64,000 bases of DNA. Origin: SIAF01 sp046152955 (GTDB lineage Bacteria; Planctomycetota; Planctomycetia; Planctomycetales; Planctomycetaceae). Numbering within the stretch: position 1 is the first letter of the stretch; each line of letters starts with the position of its first letter. The stretch lies in contig JBJXGA010000473.1 of NCBI GenBank assembly GCA_046152955.1, positions 6,394 to 70,393 of the forward strand. The letters are read 5' to 3'. Made by a program: the position numbers and the translations under genes. Under the pieces are notes generated by a model. That model was not told the origin of the DNA and made no database searches. It saw nothing but the letters and a program-made list of their open reading frames with translations. Below, piece after piece: positions 9,459 through 17,371 of this stretch.

Positions 9459-9494
9459 TCGTCGCCTCTCTCGCTGACGCTCTATCCGAGGGCG

Positions 9495-10793
9495 CTATTC
9501 GTCCTCTGGCTGCAACTCGTTCACGGGTTGCACCTCAATTTCCACTCCCTGCACCGGCTCATCGTCCCATACGATTTCGCCGACTGCCATTCCCTGCATG
9601 AACCCGCCGCCAAAAATGGTCATCCCGCCATTGCGCTGTGCGCCGCGCCAGATGTCCTTTTGCACCGGATTGAGAAAAACGGCCACGTGTTGGTCGGGAA
9701 GATTCGGCAGGTAGTCCGCACCATACATGAAAACCTCCAGCGACTGGCACCAGGCATCGTTCCAATTGTCGTACAGTGCCGCGCTGATTTTCTCCCGCTG
9801 GTCGCTGGAGAGCACCAGATCCTGATCGAGCAGCGATACCAGACTCTGGACGGCGACTCTCCTGTAGTTGGACGTGCGCTGCTCGATTTCCTTGTCGTAG
9901 ACCGCCACTTGCTCGTCAGTCAGGTGCTTTTTGACGGCCGCGATCAGAGCCGCCTGCAACAGTCTTTTGGGGTTGGGAAACGCCTGATCGCCGCGCCAGC
10001 CCCCTTGCATCATTTTCTGCTGCGCCGCGGTGTACTGGCCGATCGCGTCTTTGAACGCCGCTTCTCCCTCCTTCTTCAGCGTCGTCTTCTGCTCAGGCGT
10101 TGGTTGGCAGACTTTGCGAATCAGGTGCAACTCGGCTTCCAGCAAGGGACGGAACTGCTGCTCGAATTGTGCCCCTTGCGCGTTGAACTGCACAACGATC
10201 GCGCCGGCGGCTTCGACTGCTGCTTCTGCGGCCACTGCGGCGGGGGCTTCGGCATCCTGCCGCGCAGCGGGTTGCAGGTCGGCCGCCTGGCGCTCTTTGG
10301 CGGCGGCGTCAGCCGCATCGGCGGCTTCGAGCGTGGTGACGACCAGTTCCTCTCCGTCAATCCGATGCCGCAGCCCGAGGTCTTTGAGCAGCGACTGCAG
10401 GATCGACTCCAGCGTCTCGTTCTTGGCCGCGACGCTGACGGGCACATCCGCCCGGATACCGGCCTTTTCGAGGACCGGTTTGTCCAGCTTGATTGCAATG
10501 TCATGACTGTCGGCCAGCGAGGCCAGCAGCTTTTCCAGCGGAACTTTCTCGGCCTTGAAGCTGGACTTGGACTTCAAAGTGATTTCGAGCTTACGGACGA
10601 CGTTGCGCTTCCACGCGGCGGGGCGCGCCTTGGCCGCCGGCGCGGCGACTGGTTCGGCCGCTTTGGGGGGCCGGGGAACCTCTTCCCCCCACCCGGTCAA
10701 CACTTGGCTGAAGAACCCGATCGCGGCACACAGGCCGACCACTAGCGCCTGGCGCAAGCTGCACCCCGTTTGCGAGGCATGCGGAGCGGTCAT
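9495..10793 (-). CDS. exported protein with STN-like domain and helical C-terminal half
   Basis: A 432-residue protein with a signal sequence (LRQALVVGLCAAIGFFSQV, residues 13-31). Residues ~75-155 resemble the secretin/TonB short N-terminal (STN) fold: an EKVPLEKLLASLADSHDIAI helix, then VPVSVAAKNETLESILQSLL and GLRHRIDGEELVVTT. The C-terminal half (VCQPTPEQKTTLKKEGEAAF and onward) is related in pattern to the next gene downstream (8547-9458). The ATG overlaps the preceding stop by 4 bp, so translation is probably coupled. An STN domain suggests contact with an outer envelope partner; this is inference. Confidence 0.75.
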   Translation of the reverse strand: MTAPHASQTGCSLRQALVVGLCAAIGFFSQVLTGWGEEVPRPPKAAEPVAAPAAKARPAAWKRNVVRKLEITLKSKSSFKAEKVPLEKLLASLADSHDIAIKLDKPVLEKAGIRADVPVSVAAKNETLESILQSLLKDLGLRHRIDGEELVVTTLEAADAADAAAKERQAADLQPAARQDAEAPAAVAAEAAVEAAGAIVVQFNAQGAQFEQQFRPLLEAELHLIRKVCQPTPEQKTTLKKEGEAAFKDAIGQYTAAQQKMMQGGWRGDQAFPNPKRLLQAALIAAVKKHLTDEQVAVYDKEIEQRTSNYRRVAVQSLVSLLDQDLVLSSDQREKISAALYDNWNDAWCQSLEVFMYGADYLPNLPDQHVAVFLNPVQKDIWRGAQRNGGMTIFGGGFMQGMAVGEIVWDDEPVQGVEIEVQPVNELQPEDE

Positions 10794-11383
10794 TGTCCCC
10801 CCGAACCCCGTTCCAGGCGATTAAAATACTCATCCAGACCGGCGCGGAATTCCTCGGGGAGCTTATAGCCCGACTCGCCGCTGGACTGGGAAATGCCGTG
10901 GTCCTCGCGGACCTCCTTGTCGTTGACGCCGCTTCCCAGCAGGGTCAGCGCCGAGTCGTTCGTCGTTCCCCCTCCCCCGCCGCCGGGAGTTGAACCGCCG
11001 CCGCCGCCACCCCCTTTGGGGTTGATCCGCTTCGACTGCAAGAGCAGCTCAATCGCCTCGGTTTCGGCAGCGATCGCCTGCGAACCGGTATCGGGGCGCG
11101 AAAGGATCGTAGTCGCATCGTCCATCACCGCGGCCACCTGAGTCAACAGAGCGATTTCCTTGCCGAATTCCATTTCGCCATCTTTCAATTCACGAATCCG
11201 TTGCACAACTTTGACCACGCGCTCGCGAAGGTCGTCCTGATCGTCGGATAGACGCAGCGCCTGCTGCTTGTGTTCGTCGGCGGGAATCGCCGCACGCGCC
11301 TGTTCGGAGACACGGGTTTCTTCACGCAGGTTGATTTCAGCTTCCAGAATCTGCAACACTTCCAGGACGATCGAAGGCGGCAA
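10790..11383 (-). CDS. C-terminal part of the DUF4175-like protein, after an in-frame UGA
   Basis: This frame directly continues the 11408-14140 frame after one TGA (11410-11408). The first possible start is TTG at 11383 and no ribosome site is seen before it. The sequence after the TGA, PGGKSRGSLPPSIVLEVLQI, is well-formed protein and leads into a helix (LEAEINLREETRVSEQARAA), a Gly-rich linker near residue 125, and a tail ending in FRAGLDEYFNRLERGSGGQ. I think both halves are one ~1,116-residue protein, made either by decoding UGA or formerly so before a nonsense change. A separately translated 197-residue protein is the alternative. It overlaps the STN-like gene by 4 bp. Confidence 0.65.
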   Translation of the reverse strand: MPPSIVLEVLQILEAEINLREETRVSEQARAAIPADEHKQQALRLSDDQDDLRERVVKVVQRIRELKDGEMEFGKEIALLTQVAAVMDDATTILSRPDTGSQAIAAETEAIELLLQSKRINPKGGGGGGGSTPGGGGGGTTNDSALTLLGSGVNDKEVREDHGISQSSGESGYKLPEEFRAGLDEYFNRLERGSGGQ

Positions 11384-11410
11384 ACTGCCGCGCGATTTTC
11401 CGCCGGGTCA
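11377..11410 (-). promoter_or_regulatory. in-frame UGA followed by a SECIS-shaped hairpin (candidate recoding site)
   Basis: On the minus strand the TGA at 11410-11408 is followed, 16 nt on, by the perfect hairpin GCGGCA-GTT-TGCCGC (11391-11377). The loop is 3 nt, starts with G, and lies 22 nt after the UGA. Known bacterial SECIS elements sit inside the coding region just after UGA, with a short apical loop that has a G in its first two positions, at about this distance. The fit is by eye. A chance hairpin in GC-rich DNA is possible. Confidence 0.4.
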
Positions 11411-14140
11411 GGTGCCGCCCGATGCGGGATCGACCAGATCCTCGGCCCAGCGATCAAGCGTATCCGACCAGTATTCCGCCTGAGCGATCGACAGCCCGTT
11501 CTCCTTGCGGAGGTCGTCCCCCAACTGCCGCAGACTGCCGATCACGTCGTACTCCTTCATCTCGTCGAGTACCGTCTTGAACTTCATGAAGCGTCGCCGC
11601 TCGAAGTACGAATGCATGTCGTCCATGATCGTCGAGACATCCTGACTCCCCTTCGCTTCCTGCTGCGACATTTCTTCCAGCACTTTGGCCGCCTTGTCGT
11701 CGATCATCGTGGGGGAAGCGCCGAATGCTTCGCCAAGCTGATCGCTGATCCGGCCGGCAATGTTGTATTGCAGCCGCGAGGCCGCTTTGAGGCGTTTCAG
11801 CAGGGTGCTCCCTTCCAGGTTGGCCAGAACGCGATTGAGTTCATCCGAGATTTTCTCGAATTCCGCCAAAAGATCCTGCTGCTCCTCGACCGCTTCGTCC
11901 ACCTTGTCGCCGGCCGGGCACGACTCCCCTTTTTTCTTCTTGCCCGTTCCCATCACGGTGGTGACCGGGAGCGACAGGCTTGGCTTCCCCTGCGCTTTCT
12001 GCTCTTCCTCGTCCTCTCCATCCCCCTCTTTTCGGGGCTGCTGCGACGACTCGCCATCCTTAATGGCCGGTATGGTGGGGGATTTCTTTGGTTCGTCCTC
12101 CGGTTTGTTCGCACCGGACCCGGAACGATTGTCGCGCGACTGCCCCGCCTGCGGGGGTTGCTTCGCTTCCGTCTGACCCGGTTTGCCTTCAGACTTCGAG
12201 GGGTCGTTCTGCGCCATCTGCGGGGACTGCGCTGCTTCCTTCAACAATTCGGCGACCGATGGCATGCGGTTGCCCGAAATGTCTTTGAGAATTTGCAGCA
12301 TCTCGGCCCACTTCTCCAGATGCCCCACGCCAATCTCGGGGTTGCGCATCGCTTGCCGCACCAATTCTTCTCCTGAAGCGGTCAGGTTGGTCAGTCGCCG
12401 TCCGTTGGACCGTTCGCCAGCGGCCTGCGCCTCCAGGCGGCGGCGCGCGTCGGGTTGATCCAATTCGTCCTGCGTCATTTCGCGCACTTGCTTGTTGGTC
12501 TCATGCAATTGCAGTTCGCGGTCGCGCACCTCCAGCGACTGACGCTGCCACTTGCTAAGCTGCTCAGTGATCCAGATCGCGTGCTGCTCGGGACTGAGGA
12601 TGTAGAACATATAGACCGGGGAATACACCCGTTCCCGGCCTGGAAGATAGTCTTCCACGAACACCCGCAGGGCGATCGGCTGCGGCTCGATCTCCAGCGC
12701 GCGGGCTGAAAACGTACCGGCGACATCCAGGTTTTCCTGATCGCTCCCGCCGGCCGCCAGAATGCGTTCCCCCTTGGCGGGGGTCTTGACAACAGGATTC
12801 TCGATCCCTTCCCATTCGATCCCGACCCGCTTGACGCCAAAGTCATCCCGCGCTCGCACCTTGAACGACAGGACTTCAGAATCGAGGACCACTTTTTGTC
12901 GCGGGAGGTCTTCGCAGACCAGCGACGGGGCTTCGTCCTCTTGTCCCGCCACGGTCAGCGTGAACGGTTCGCGTGACGCCAGACCGAATTGGTCCTGCCA
13001 GCGGAATTCCACCTTGCGCGGACCGTCGATCGCCACCACCGGGCTGGTCACCTGTCCCCCTTTCGGAACGACCGCCTGACCATCCACCGCGGCGCTCGCC
13101 AGTTCGCGTCCGACGGTCGCGGTAAACTGCGCCTGGCTTCCATTCACTAGCGAGATCGCCCCTCCCCGCACATCCCGATGCAACGCCGAAGTCCGCTGCA
13201 GGTACGCCGGAAGCGTGACCTCCGCGACCACCTGCGTCAATTCAGGACGGAGCATGGGCTCCACCGTCACGCGCTGCACCCAATCGCCGATTCGGACCGT
13301 CACAACTCCAGTTTGAATCTGCGAGGGCATCTCGAAGGCATAGCCCTGATCGCTCTGGCCCTGGTCGCTCAAGGCTGCGAACACCGGACGCTGCCCGTCA
13401 AACTGCGCCTCCCCCTGGGCGGGACGCGACACGGTTCCTTCGGACAGTTGCAACGGCAGCGTGAATGACTCGCCGTGCGCGACGACGATTCGCTCGGGAA
13501 GCTGCTCGACTTTGGTAAAGGTGTATCGCGGCGTCTGGAGCCAGGGGGCCAGCAAACGCGCCCAGGCATTGGCCGCCGCGGAGGGGAACAGTCCCAGTAA
13601 CACCAACGCGCCGACCGCCGGGACCGCCAGCGCCCACCCCCACATTCGATGCCGCGGGTTGGGAACGGCCTGGCGAAAATCGCGCCGGCTGGCGTCGGCA
13701 GCCACCTGCACCACCGCCGCCTGGCACAAATCCCACGATCGGGTTTGCTCCTGCTCGTTCCGAACCAGTTCGATGATCCCCAGCAACTGATCGCCAATCT
13801 GAGGCAGCTTGCGACTCAGGAGCGTGGCCAACTGTTCCAGCCGCCGATGCCTCCAGACCCAGCGGTGCAGTGCGAGCGGCACGAGGGCGCAACCGGCGAC
13901 CACCCCCAGAAAGAGAGCGGTCCGCACTCCTTGTGGGGTATCCCACACGCGGTCAAGAACAAACAAGACGAGGAAGCCGACGAACACGCCAAACAGCGCG
14001 CCGCAGACCGCCTCGATCATTTTGATTGACCAGACCCGGCGGCGAAACTCGTGGAGCTGCGCTTCCAGCGACTCGGGCAACCGCAACGGACCGTGGGAGG
14101 GGACCATGCTCATGTCAAAACTCCTGAAGGAGTGAAGCAC
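11408..14140 (-). CDS. DUF4175-like membrane/coiled-coil protein, N-terminal part
   Basis: A 910-residue protein up to an in-frame TGA. Residues ~40-100 hold two membrane helices (AVCGALFGVFVGFLVLFVL and ALFLGVVAGCALVPLALH), and a third lies near 170-190. A large extracytoplasmic region with Ig-like strands follows, then a helical Gln/Glu-rich part with a low-complexity Lys/Pro/Glu stretch around residues 660-740. The plan matches the planctomycete DUF4175-like family and resembles the protein at 31997-35887. It is the first gene of an operon running to 4437. An ATG further in (SMVPSHGPLRL, residue 11) could also be the start. The frame continues past the stop into 10790-11383, so the product may really be longer. 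Confidence 0.8.
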   Translation of the reverse strand: MLHSFRSFDMSMVPSHGPLRLPESLEAQLHEFRRRVWSIKMIEAVCGALFGVFVGFLVLFVLDRVWDTPQGVRTALFLGVVAGCALVPLALHRWVWRHRRLEQLATLLSRKLPQIGDQLLGIIELVRNEQEQTRSWDLCQAAVVQVAADASRRDFRQAVPNPRHRMWGWALAVPAVGALVLLGLFPSAAANAWARLLAPWLQTPRYTFTKVEQLPERIVVAHGESFTLPLQLSEGTVSRPAQGEAQFDGQRPVFAALSDQGQSDQGYAFEMPSQIQTGVVTVRIGDWVQRVTVEPMLRPELTQVVAEVTLPAYLQRTSALHRDVRGGAISLVNGSQAQFTATVGRELASAAVDGQAVVPKGGQVTSPVVAIDGPRKVEFRWQDQFGLASREPFTLTVAGQEDEAPSLVCEDLPRQKVVLDSEVLSFKVRARDDFGVKRVGIEWEGIENPVVKTPAKGERILAAGGSDQENLDVAGTFSARALEIEPQPIALRVFVEDYLPGRERVYSPVYMFYILSPEQHAIWITEQLSKWQRQSLEVRDRELQLHETNKQVREMTQDELDQPDARRRLEAQAAGERSNGRRLTNLTASGEELVRQAMRNPEIGVGHLEKWAEMLQILKDISGNRMPSVAELLKEAAQSPQMAQNDPSKSEGKPGQTEAKQPPQAGQSRDNRSGSGANKPEDEPKKSPTIPAIKDGESSQQPRKEGDGEDEEEQKAQGKPSLSLPVTTVMGTGKKKKGESCPAGDKVDEAVEEQQDLLAEFEKISDELNRVLANLEGSTLLKRLKAASRLQYNIAGRISDQLGEAFGASPTMIDDKAAKVLEEMSQQEAKGSQDVSTIMDDMHSYFERRRFMKFKTVLDEMKEYDVIGSLRQLGDDLRKENGLSIAQAEYWSDTLDRWAEDLVDPASGGT

Positions 14141-14451
14141 CTCGCCGCCGCATCAGACGGCATGTCAAGAGTCTATCAGATTTCCATCCAGTCTGGCTAT
14201 CCTATCCGCCGGATTTTTCAGCCGAATGCCTAAGTCGGAGCTTCGGGTCCGCCGGACGAATTCCAGAGTTTTGGTGTGTCCCGAGGTCTGTCGTCGATTT
14301 CTTGAAGAACAAAAAACAGGACAGAGCAAGTCACGTCTTAAAATCAAGAACTGAACCACGAAAAACCCAGCGCGCCCGTCGGCTCCGCTGGAGAACTCAG
14401 AGGATCGATCTCCAACGGAACTCGATTGATTGCCTGATCGGACGCCGTCAA

Positions 14452-14487
14452 CTGGTCCGTCAACTGGTCCGTCAACTGGTGGGTCAC
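14452..14487. repeat. 12-bp minisatellite, three units
   Basis: Three direct units of CTGGTCCGTCAA (the last is CTGGTGGGTCAC). The same 12-mer, with one base changed, forms arrays at 43561-43692 and 56415-56462. Here it lies in a 1-kb stretch (14141-15176) that otherwise holds only a gene remnant and a hairpin; the 14141-14450 part shows nothing I can name. Confidence 0.75.
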
Positions 14488-14704
14488 CTGGAATCCCCAC
14501 AGGATATCAATCGCAAGTATCTATTGGATAATCACTTGCAATTGCGTACCAGGGCGGCCACAGCTTGGTCGGCCATCGTTTGCCGCATGGCGGGCGGGCA
14601 TTGACGACCATGCATGCCGCGCAAAGGAAAACTGGCCCGATCCCCATTTGACCACTCCTGAGAATCTGGGGAATTTCGCTCCCCTTCCTTTCGCTACTTG
14701 ACAA

Positions 14705-14965
14705 TTGCATTCGAGTCCATGTTCTCCCCGGTTCGGACAATCCGCACTCACCCACCTGATGGTTTCTCATCCTCCGGAATTCCCGCACGAAGCCGAACTC
14801 GAGTCTGGCTCGTTCGATTTCTTCCAATTGGTTGGCATCAGCGAGGGGGAAGCCGCCTTTGCCCGGAAGCATGACGGGTCAGCGCTGTTGCAGCGGCTCT
14901 TAGCCCGCAGGATTTTTCCGGTGACAAACCCAGACCGGCCGGAGCTTGAGATGGAATCGGAGTAG
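14705..14965 (+). pseudogene. C-terminal remnant of a suppressor-of-fused (SUFU) domain protein
   Basis: The frame from a TTG at 14705 reads ALTHLMVSHPPEFPHEAELE, then SGSFDFFQLVGISEGEAAFA and PVTNPDRPELEMESE. The FxLVGIsExE…L…PVTxPDRP pattern is the C-terminal end of bacterial SUFU-domain proteins, which are about 180-200 residues long and occur in immunity and toxin contexts. A stop (14699-14701) in the same frame cuts it off, and no N-terminal half is visible. I call it a decayed fragment; a short expressed protein cannot be excluded. Assignment rests on motif memory only. Confidence 0.5.
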
Positions 14966-15085
14966 CCAGGCGGAATCGCGGGCGACGGAATGGGAAGTCC
15001 CGTTTGCTGTGGACTACGAATGGTCTTGGCGAGACTTGCCGCGAGTAACATGGAATTCAAGATGTGACCGCACCCATCGCACATA

Positions 15086-15120
15086 CAGAAGCCCGACTTT
15101 GGGGAGAAGCCGGGCTTCTG
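15086..15120 (-). terminator. hairpin downstream of the anti-sigma-like gene
   Basis: A perfect 10-bp inverted repeat (CAGAAGCCCG / CGGGCTTCTG, 15-nt loop) begins 57 bp after the stop of the gene at 15177. There is no T-run on the minus strand, so if it ends transcription it does so without a classical U-tract. Confidence 0.5.
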
Positions 15121-15176
15121 GTGGCTGCCGACTTGCCGTTGTCGACGGCAAACGGAATGGCATCGCACTTCGATAT

Positions 15177-16535
15177 CTATTTGGAGACATCCAACGGCAG
15201 TTCGCTTGCTGCGATGTCTTTGATGGAGAGGTCGCCGTAGATGGCACGAAACGTCGTTGCGGTGCGAAGCTTGTACCAGCCAATGATTCGATCCCCCTGG
15301 CCAACTTTCACACCCGAACCGACGTAATGGAAACTGTTCGGCGCCGTGTGGTCTTCCTCGAACTGTTTGATTGGGGACCGGTAAATCTCCCGCATCATGA
15401 TCTTGTCCCGAATGTCGATCAAAGCCTGCTCAGCGGCCGTCCGGTCGGCCTGTTTCTTTTCGCTCGCGACATTGAACTTGTCGCTGTCAAACGCCGAGTA
15501 CGGTGAATCGGGAAATGCATCGTCGTTGAACCGGGCAGCGGCTCCGAGATAGGCCAGCATCTCCTCTTCCGTCACCGTGGGCTTGGCGATCTTCACAAAG
15601 GCGTAACCTGCCGGCGGATCCAGACTGAAGTCAGACGGATCGAGTTTCGGGTTGAGCACGATTTCGTGTGTCAGAGCGGCGATGGGGGCCATCTTGCGCC
15701 ATTTTTCTTCGGCCGGTTTGTTTCGATCGGTCGCCGTCTCAAACTCGAGATCGGCTTCATTCGGCGTCCAGATGCCTACCAGTTGTTTGGAGGCCGCGTC
15801 GAACAGGAAGTCGTAGCGAAACTCAGGCCGACCTTCTAGGCTTTGGAGCGTCGCTCGCACCACGTTGGCGCGGATTTTGTCGATCTCTTTCTGCCCTTGA
15901 AGAGAGACGGACTTGACGCGACTGGACTCACTGCCGCTCTTGCGTTCTCGAATGATCTCGCCGACCCAGGCAAACGGACCGCGCTCGCCGCGTAGAAGGA
16001 CCGGAGCCTTCAGGACCGCTTTCCTTCCTTTCTCATCGAGAGCCACCATCCGGCCTGCGCGCTGATCCGTGATATGCACCGCGATGGTTTCGCCTTGTTC
16101 GTTCAGCATGGTTTCTCGATACTGGCCAGGGTGGCGATAGGCGTGCAGCCGACGCTCTTTTTGGATCCAGGTTCTCTGGCCGTCTTCGCTTGTGAATCGA
16201 ATGAAATACGTGTCGGTCCACGTCATCGTCTGGACGCCGTCAACGCCGGGAATCGCGTCCGCAAAAGCGCTGGGGCTGAGATTTCCACCGCCTGATCCCA
16301 TCCAGGCCAGTCCCCCTGCGAGGAGCGCGGCCGCAGCCATCCACTTGAATGATGCCATGAGATATCTCCTGGTTCTTAGTGTTTGTAAAGCAGGCGCCTG
16401 AACCGCCGCGGCCACTGGCTGTAGAGCCGCAACCGCGTCGGGGTGCCGATCGCACCAGGCGTCAAAATCCGGGGAGGGCACATCCCCCAGTCCCACCCGC
16501 AATCGCTCTTCCCAATCGAGAGGCGCGTCGTTCAT
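15177..16535 (-). CDS. single-pass membrane partner of the ECF sigma factor (putative anti-sigma)
   Basis: A 452-residue protein. A short cytoplasmic part (WEERLRVGLGDVPSPDFDAW, Asp/Pro-rich) precedes one membrane helix (FKWMAAAALLAGGLAWMG, residues ~63-80). A large outside domain then follows with beta strands such as VDGVQTMTWTDTYFIRFTSE and YRHPGQYRETMLNEQGETIA, similar in plan to LolA/MucB-like sensors. The start overlaps the sigma factor stop by 4 bp, so the two are translated together. From this context I infer that it binds the sigma factor and responds to an envelope signal. The N-terminus does not show a clear zinc-binding HxxxCxxC motif, so the anti-sigma call is contextual. Confidence 0.6.
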   Translation of the reverse strand: MNDAPLDWEERLRVGLGDVPSPDFDAWCDRHPDAVAALQPVAAAVQAPALQTLRTRRYLMASFKWMAAAALLAGGLAWMGSGGGNLSPSAFADAIPGVDGVQTMTWTDTYFIRFTSEDGQRTWIQKERRLHAYRHPGQYRETMLNEQGETIAVHITDQRAGRMVALDEKGRKAVLKAPVLLRGERGPFAWVGEIIRERKSGSESSRVKSVSLQGQKEIDKIRANVVRATLQSLEGRPEFRYDFLFDAASKQLVGIWTPNEADLEFETATDRNKPAEEKWRKMAPIAALTHEIVLNPKLDPSDFSLDPPAGYAFVKIAKPTVTEEEMLAYLGAAARFNDDAFPDSPYSAFDSDKFNVASEKKQADRTAAEQALIDIRDKIMMREIYRSPIKQFEEDHTAPNSFHYVGSGVKVGQGDRIIGWYKLRTATTFRAIYGDLSIKDIAASELPLDVSK

Positions 16536-17095
16536 TTTTTGGCTCCTGTGGCGTTGAGGATTTCCTCCAGCTTGCGACGTGCTCGCTGGAGGCGTCCGTG
16601 AATCGCTTGCGTCGATAGACCGACCGCGCCGGCGATGTCGTCGTAACTCAGCCCGCCGAAGTAGTACAACAGGACGATTTCGCGCGAACTCTCGTCCAGT
16701 TGCTCCACTGCATCGCGAACCTGCTCACGCAACATCTCCAGAGAGGAGTCATTGACTGGCTCTCGATCATCGGACAACGGCTCATGTTTCGGTTGACCCT
16801 GTGCCAACCGTGATGCCGTGCGACGACAGATTGTTCCCAGCCACTGCGAAAATCGCTCTCCATTTTGCAACGTCCCCAATGTCCGGCACGCTGTGGCAAA
16901 CGACTCCTGAGCCGCGTCTTCAGCAAGGTGTGCATCAGACAAACGGCTGCGGGCGATCGCTACCGCCAGGCGATAGTGCCGATTGTACAATTCGCCGAAA
17001 CTGGCCAGGTCACCCTGGCGAGCGGCCGCAACGAGTTGCTCGTCGGTCGGTGGCAAATGAAGGACTCTCTCCGTGGAGGTGTCAAAAACGCTCAA
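16532..17095 (-). CDS. ECF-type RNA polymerase sigma factor
   Basis: A 187-residue sigma-70 family protein of the extracytoplasmic-function class. Region 2 is seen as DLASFGELYNRHYRLAVAIA through DAHLAEDAAQESFATACRTL (residues ~29-75), including the core-binding and -10 helices. Region 4 is REIVLLYYFGGLSYDDIAGA followed by VGLSTQAIHGRLQRARRKLE (residues ~137-178), the -35 recognition HTH. The length is normal. It is co-transcribed with, and overlaps by 4 bp, the membrane protein that probably controls it. The target promoters are not known; autoregulation is usual for such pairs. Confidence 0.93.
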   Translation of the reverse strand: MSVFDTSTERVLHLPPTDEQLVAAARQGDLASFGELYNRHYRLAVAIARSRLSDAHLAEDAAQESFATACRTLGTLQNGERFSQWLGTICRRTASRLAQGQPKHEPLSDDREPVNDSSLEMLREQVRDAVEQLDESSREIVLLYYFGGLSYDDIAGAVGLSTQAIHGRLQRARRKLEEILNATGAKK

Positions 17096-17217
17096 TCGTC
17101 ACCATGTTAGTGCCGGCGGCACGCGAGAAATGAGCGCTCGATCGAGAATTCTCTCAAGAATTCTCTTCTGAAGTCGCGTGGAGAGTATCGCTGCGCTCAA
17201 CCTCCGGCTCATGGCTG

Positions 17218-17234
17218 CGACCCCGTTGGGGTCG
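17218..17234. repeat. small hairpin in the gap between the sigma factor and response regulator
   Basis: CGACCCC-GTT-GGGGTCG is a perfect 7-bp stem with a 3-nt loop, flanked by CTCCGGCT…CCGGCTGGAG. The same style of hairpin (GACCCC-TCC-GGGGTC) occurs at 24161-24175 in another gap. It lies after the stop of the response regulator gene and may mark its transcript end. Two close GAATTCTC palindromes at about 17150-17165 are the only other visible structure in this gap. Confidence 0.5.
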
Positions 17235-17371
17235 TTGCTCCGGCTGGAGGGCTGCGTTCATCCGCCAACCGATTCGCACGGACGGTTCAGGTCCGAATTC
17301 CGAATGAACATGCGCAACATGGCGGGATCGACTGAGTACATCTCGGAGTACGCGCTCGAAGACGCGGGGAT

